Assembly: GCA_033816765.1 (NCBI GenBank) | Contig: CM066295.1 | Span: 3,224,001-3,288,000, forward strand | DNA length: 64,000 nucleotides | Source of the DNA: Nothopassalora personata | Taxonomy: Eukaryota > Ascomycota > Dothideomycetes > Mycosphaerellales > Mycosphaerellaceae | Direction of reading: 5' to 3' | In this document: positions 61,401-64,000 of the stretch, piece by piece | How the letters are laid out: every line of letters starts with the position of its first letter | Position numbering within the stretch: position 1 is the first letter of the stretch | Position numbers and translations under genes: made by a program | Notes under the pieces: generated by a model | Told to the model about the DNA's origin: nothing | The model's input: the letters and a program-made list of their open reading frames with translations, nothing else | Databases searched by the model: none

Positions 61401-64000
61401 CTAGTAGTAGTAAGGCCTTAACCTTATAGACCCAGGTCTCGTATTGCTCGAGACTAATAAACTTAGCTTCTTTAGCTACACGCCACTTAGCGTGTTAAGG
61501 TGTAGCTATTGCTACCTTATAACTCTTAGGTATAATAACTATTACTAGATCTAGCTAGTTAGTCGCGGCTATAAAGGCAATTACTATCGCATGTAGCATG
61601 TCTTTAAGTTACTTAGTAGGCTGTTTAAGTGAGTAATATAGTACTCTATAGCCGTTAGCCGGATCTCGCACCTTCTATAGCGCTTAGCGTATACGGTAAG
61701 ATTGACGTAGTGCTAGCTATACTTATAGTAGGTCGTCTAGTGTCTTATCTTAATATAAGTCTACTACGCCTTATAAGAAGTCCTTATTAGCCTATTTACC
61801 TAGTATATTAATAGGCCTATTAATAACTGTAATGTTTTTCACACCCCTAGGAGTTACACCTCGCTTAGCACCTACACGGCGTAGGCCTAGCTTAGTGTTA
61901 CGCTCCACCGGAAAGATGTCTTTAAACGAGATAAGTTGATCTTTATCAGTTTTAGGCTTATTAGCTATTACTATAATAGGGTTATCGCCTTTAATAAACT
62001 AGACATCCTTAGTTCGAAATACCTTGTGTACTAATAGTACGTATACACGGTAGATAGTGCGGCTTTTATAGCTAACTAGCTTGCCTTATAGTAAGCGTAA
62101 GTTAAACTTCTTACCTCGACCTACATTGTAGTTATAGACGAAGGCATAATAGCCATAGGCCTTAAGGTGTAATAGGCTTAGCTTCTTAGGCTTACCTTAC
62201 TACGAGTTAATAACCTCCTAAGGTAACAGTCCCTTAATGGCTACGCTCGGTATAAGGTTAAGAAGATAGACTAAAGCCGTGACTACTTCTAGCTATAGGC
62301 CGACTAGTAGGCTAGTATCTAATAATAGCTTTCGAGCCATTGTACAAATAATGTAGTTACTTACCTCCGATTCGCCGTTTTATTCGGATAAGTAAGGTGT
62401 TATGATCTATAAACTAAAGCCTTCATCTTATAAATACTAGATAAGTGTATTACCGCTATATTCACCACCCCCATCTATACGGAAGATAGCAATACCTATG
62501 TTGTATTATGTCTTTACCTAGCGGTGTACGATACGGATATACTAAGTAGCGCTATCCTTCTAAGCTAAGTAGAAGATAGTATACTTTAGGCTAGCTAGGT
62601 AGGTAAATAGGGTAAAGTACTGTTCCTTACTAAGCCTAAGGTTACGCACTATAACCACATCTACTACTATAATGTAGTATAGGGTTATTAGCCTTACTAT
62701 AGGTATACGGTTATAGACCTTATAGCCTATAGCCTTACGGTAGGGGATGTACTCTCGTAGGTGCTTACTAAGGTTACCGTTACCGATAATAATAATGCGC
62801 TTATCGTTATGTAGCTACACTAGCTTACGGCTATAAATGTGTCTAAGGCGGCGATACTATAGGTCTCCTATAGTAGCTATCGATAGCTCGACCTTAGAAG
62901 AAGTAAGGGCTATCGGTAAGTCCTTTAACTTTAAGAATAGCAGTCTAAGATAGCTATAGCAATGGGCTACCGTACGCTTACTATCCTTCTTTATAAAGAG
63001 GATTTAGTCGTCGTTACGGTAGTATACACCCTTACGGCGAAGCGCCTCTATTAAGATTAGATTAGCTACTAGGCCTAGCACGTACAGCACCTATAAGAAA
63101 TAGGTAATGCCAAACTCGAATAGGTCTAGTTAGATAATACCGTATGTAGTAGTAGTAATAATCCCCTTACCTATCTTAATAGGGACATTGTAGGGTCTAT
63201 AACTAACTATATTGCTAAGCGTATTTATTATGTAAGAAGTACAGCCGGAGTCTATAACCTAATCGGTACGGTCCTTCGCTATAAGCAGTACTAAGGTATC
63301 TTAAATGTGCTCCTTAAATATAGCCGCTATAAACATGTAATAGTTGCCGTTATAAGGAGTTATTAGATCCTCGAGACTACCGTAGGCCGCAAATTAAGCG
63401 GTCTCCTTCAGCTACCTCTATAGGTTATTAGTAGTGTTATTTACCTACTAACGCTACTACTAGTTATCTAGAGTCTTAGGCTTGAATCTAGCTAGTGTAA
63501 GCTTAGGGTAGAGGTTCTAGCATGCTATCTTAATATAACCTATAATACTATAGCTATCGCATGTTAGCTTCTACTACTAGTTGTTATTATTACTATTCTA
63601 ACTGCCTCCGCGACTACCGTTGTTCTAATTGCCGCGGCCTCTACGACCTCGTCCGCGTATAGCACTACGGGGTGCACCGCCGCTACGAGTATTGTTACTA
63701 TTACCCTATTGTTAAGGGTTAGCTAGAGGGAAAGGGTTAGGGGTGTTCTACTTTACTACGAGATTAGCGGTCTTAGACTATTAAGTAGTCGCCTTATTAA
63801 GTAGGTCGCTTATCACCTTATCGAGTATAATAGTCGTAGTGTCCTCGATCTTACTAGTAAGCTACCTTAACTATTTACGTTTTACCGACGCGAATATAGG
63901 GAAGTATAGTAAGATCTAGTATAGGAAGCGGAACAGGGCCTAGGCCTTTAATATAGCTAATTTAGTGCCGTTTAGATTAGTAAGCTTTACTTAATATTAT
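61400..64000 (-). pseudogene. copia-3 gag-protease-integrase remnant (partial)
   Basis: Matches the copia-2 polyprotein region from its RT start back through integrase, protease and most of gag, with TAG/TAA at CpA-derived sites and no long open frame. The right edge corresponds to copia-2 about 45170, so roughly 0.6 kb of gag and the 5' LTR lie beyond the window. Confidence 0.78.

Larger units (their letters stand above)
59549..64000 (-). mobile_element. copia-3: RIP-mutated, full-coding relative of copia-2, cut by the window edge
   Basis: Minus strand, homologous along its length to copia-2. 59560-59766 matches copia-2 42170-42361, and 61361-64000 matches copia-2 42361 to about 45170. Between them lies RT-RNase H sequence that copia-2 lacks. 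The 5' end and its LTR are beyond 64000; no 3' LTR is recognisable at 59549, where gypsy-1 begins. CpA and TpG are strongly depleted. Confidence 0.82.

Overview
The window looks like nuclear DNA of a filamentous ascomycete, most likely a Dothideomycete. This rests on short GT-AG introns of about 50-85 nt, a XlnR-type xylanase/cellulase regulator, a Kei1 subunit of inositol phosphorylceramide synthase, many 2EXR-type gene relics, and transposons mutated in the pattern of repeat-induced point mutation (RIP). The species cannot be named from the sequence alone.

Positions 1 to about 31,100 are a gene-bearing arm with wide intergenic gaps. From left to right it holds xlnR (52-3113), a four-exon gene of unknown function (5314-6048), three broken 2EXR-like relics (6280-8550), a three-exon secreted protein on the minus strand (8879-9627), an MFS sugar transporter (11962-13641), a free-standing ACP-thioesterase whose ACP lacks the phosphopantetheine serine (14279-15428), KEI1 (minus, 16528-17591), a 2EXR fragment, a Ser/Arg-rich unknown (minus, 18669-20114), a 60-residue membrane protein (minus), a membrane-anchored unknown (21230-22468), a two-exon unknown (23822-24777), the mitochondrial RNA helicase SUV3 (minus, 25227-28007), a TPR-like exon relic and a divergent kinase-like protein (30261-31064).

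Positions 31,600 to 64,000 are a block of nested retrotransposons. The older layer is heavily CpA-to-TpA mutated: a Ty3/gypsy element here called gypsy-1b (31678-40674, plus) into which copia-1 (31892-39839, TSD tccct) inserted; gypsy-1 (41066-59548, minus); and copia-3 (59549 to beyond the right edge, minus). The younger layer is almost free of this mutation: a 761-bp SINE-like unit in copia-1; gypsy-2 (41759-53085, TSD ctact, LTRs identical as read) inside gypsy-1; copia-2 (41931-46086, TSD cacga) inside the 5' LTR of gypsy-2; and two solo LTRs (53632-54074 and 60547-60732). Matching target duplications fix the order of insertion.

The most notable items are copia-2, which keeps one intact Gag-protease-integrase frame but has lost reverse transcriptase and RNase H through a deletion whose junction can be placed by comparison with copia-3; antisense accessory ORFs downstream of pol in both gypsy families; a possible Tf1-like self-priming site in gypsy-2; half-tRNA-type primer sites in both copia families; and the ACP-thioesterase with a dead carrier domain. 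No single wholly new system can be claimed. All family and relationship calls are from reading the sequence without database searches.
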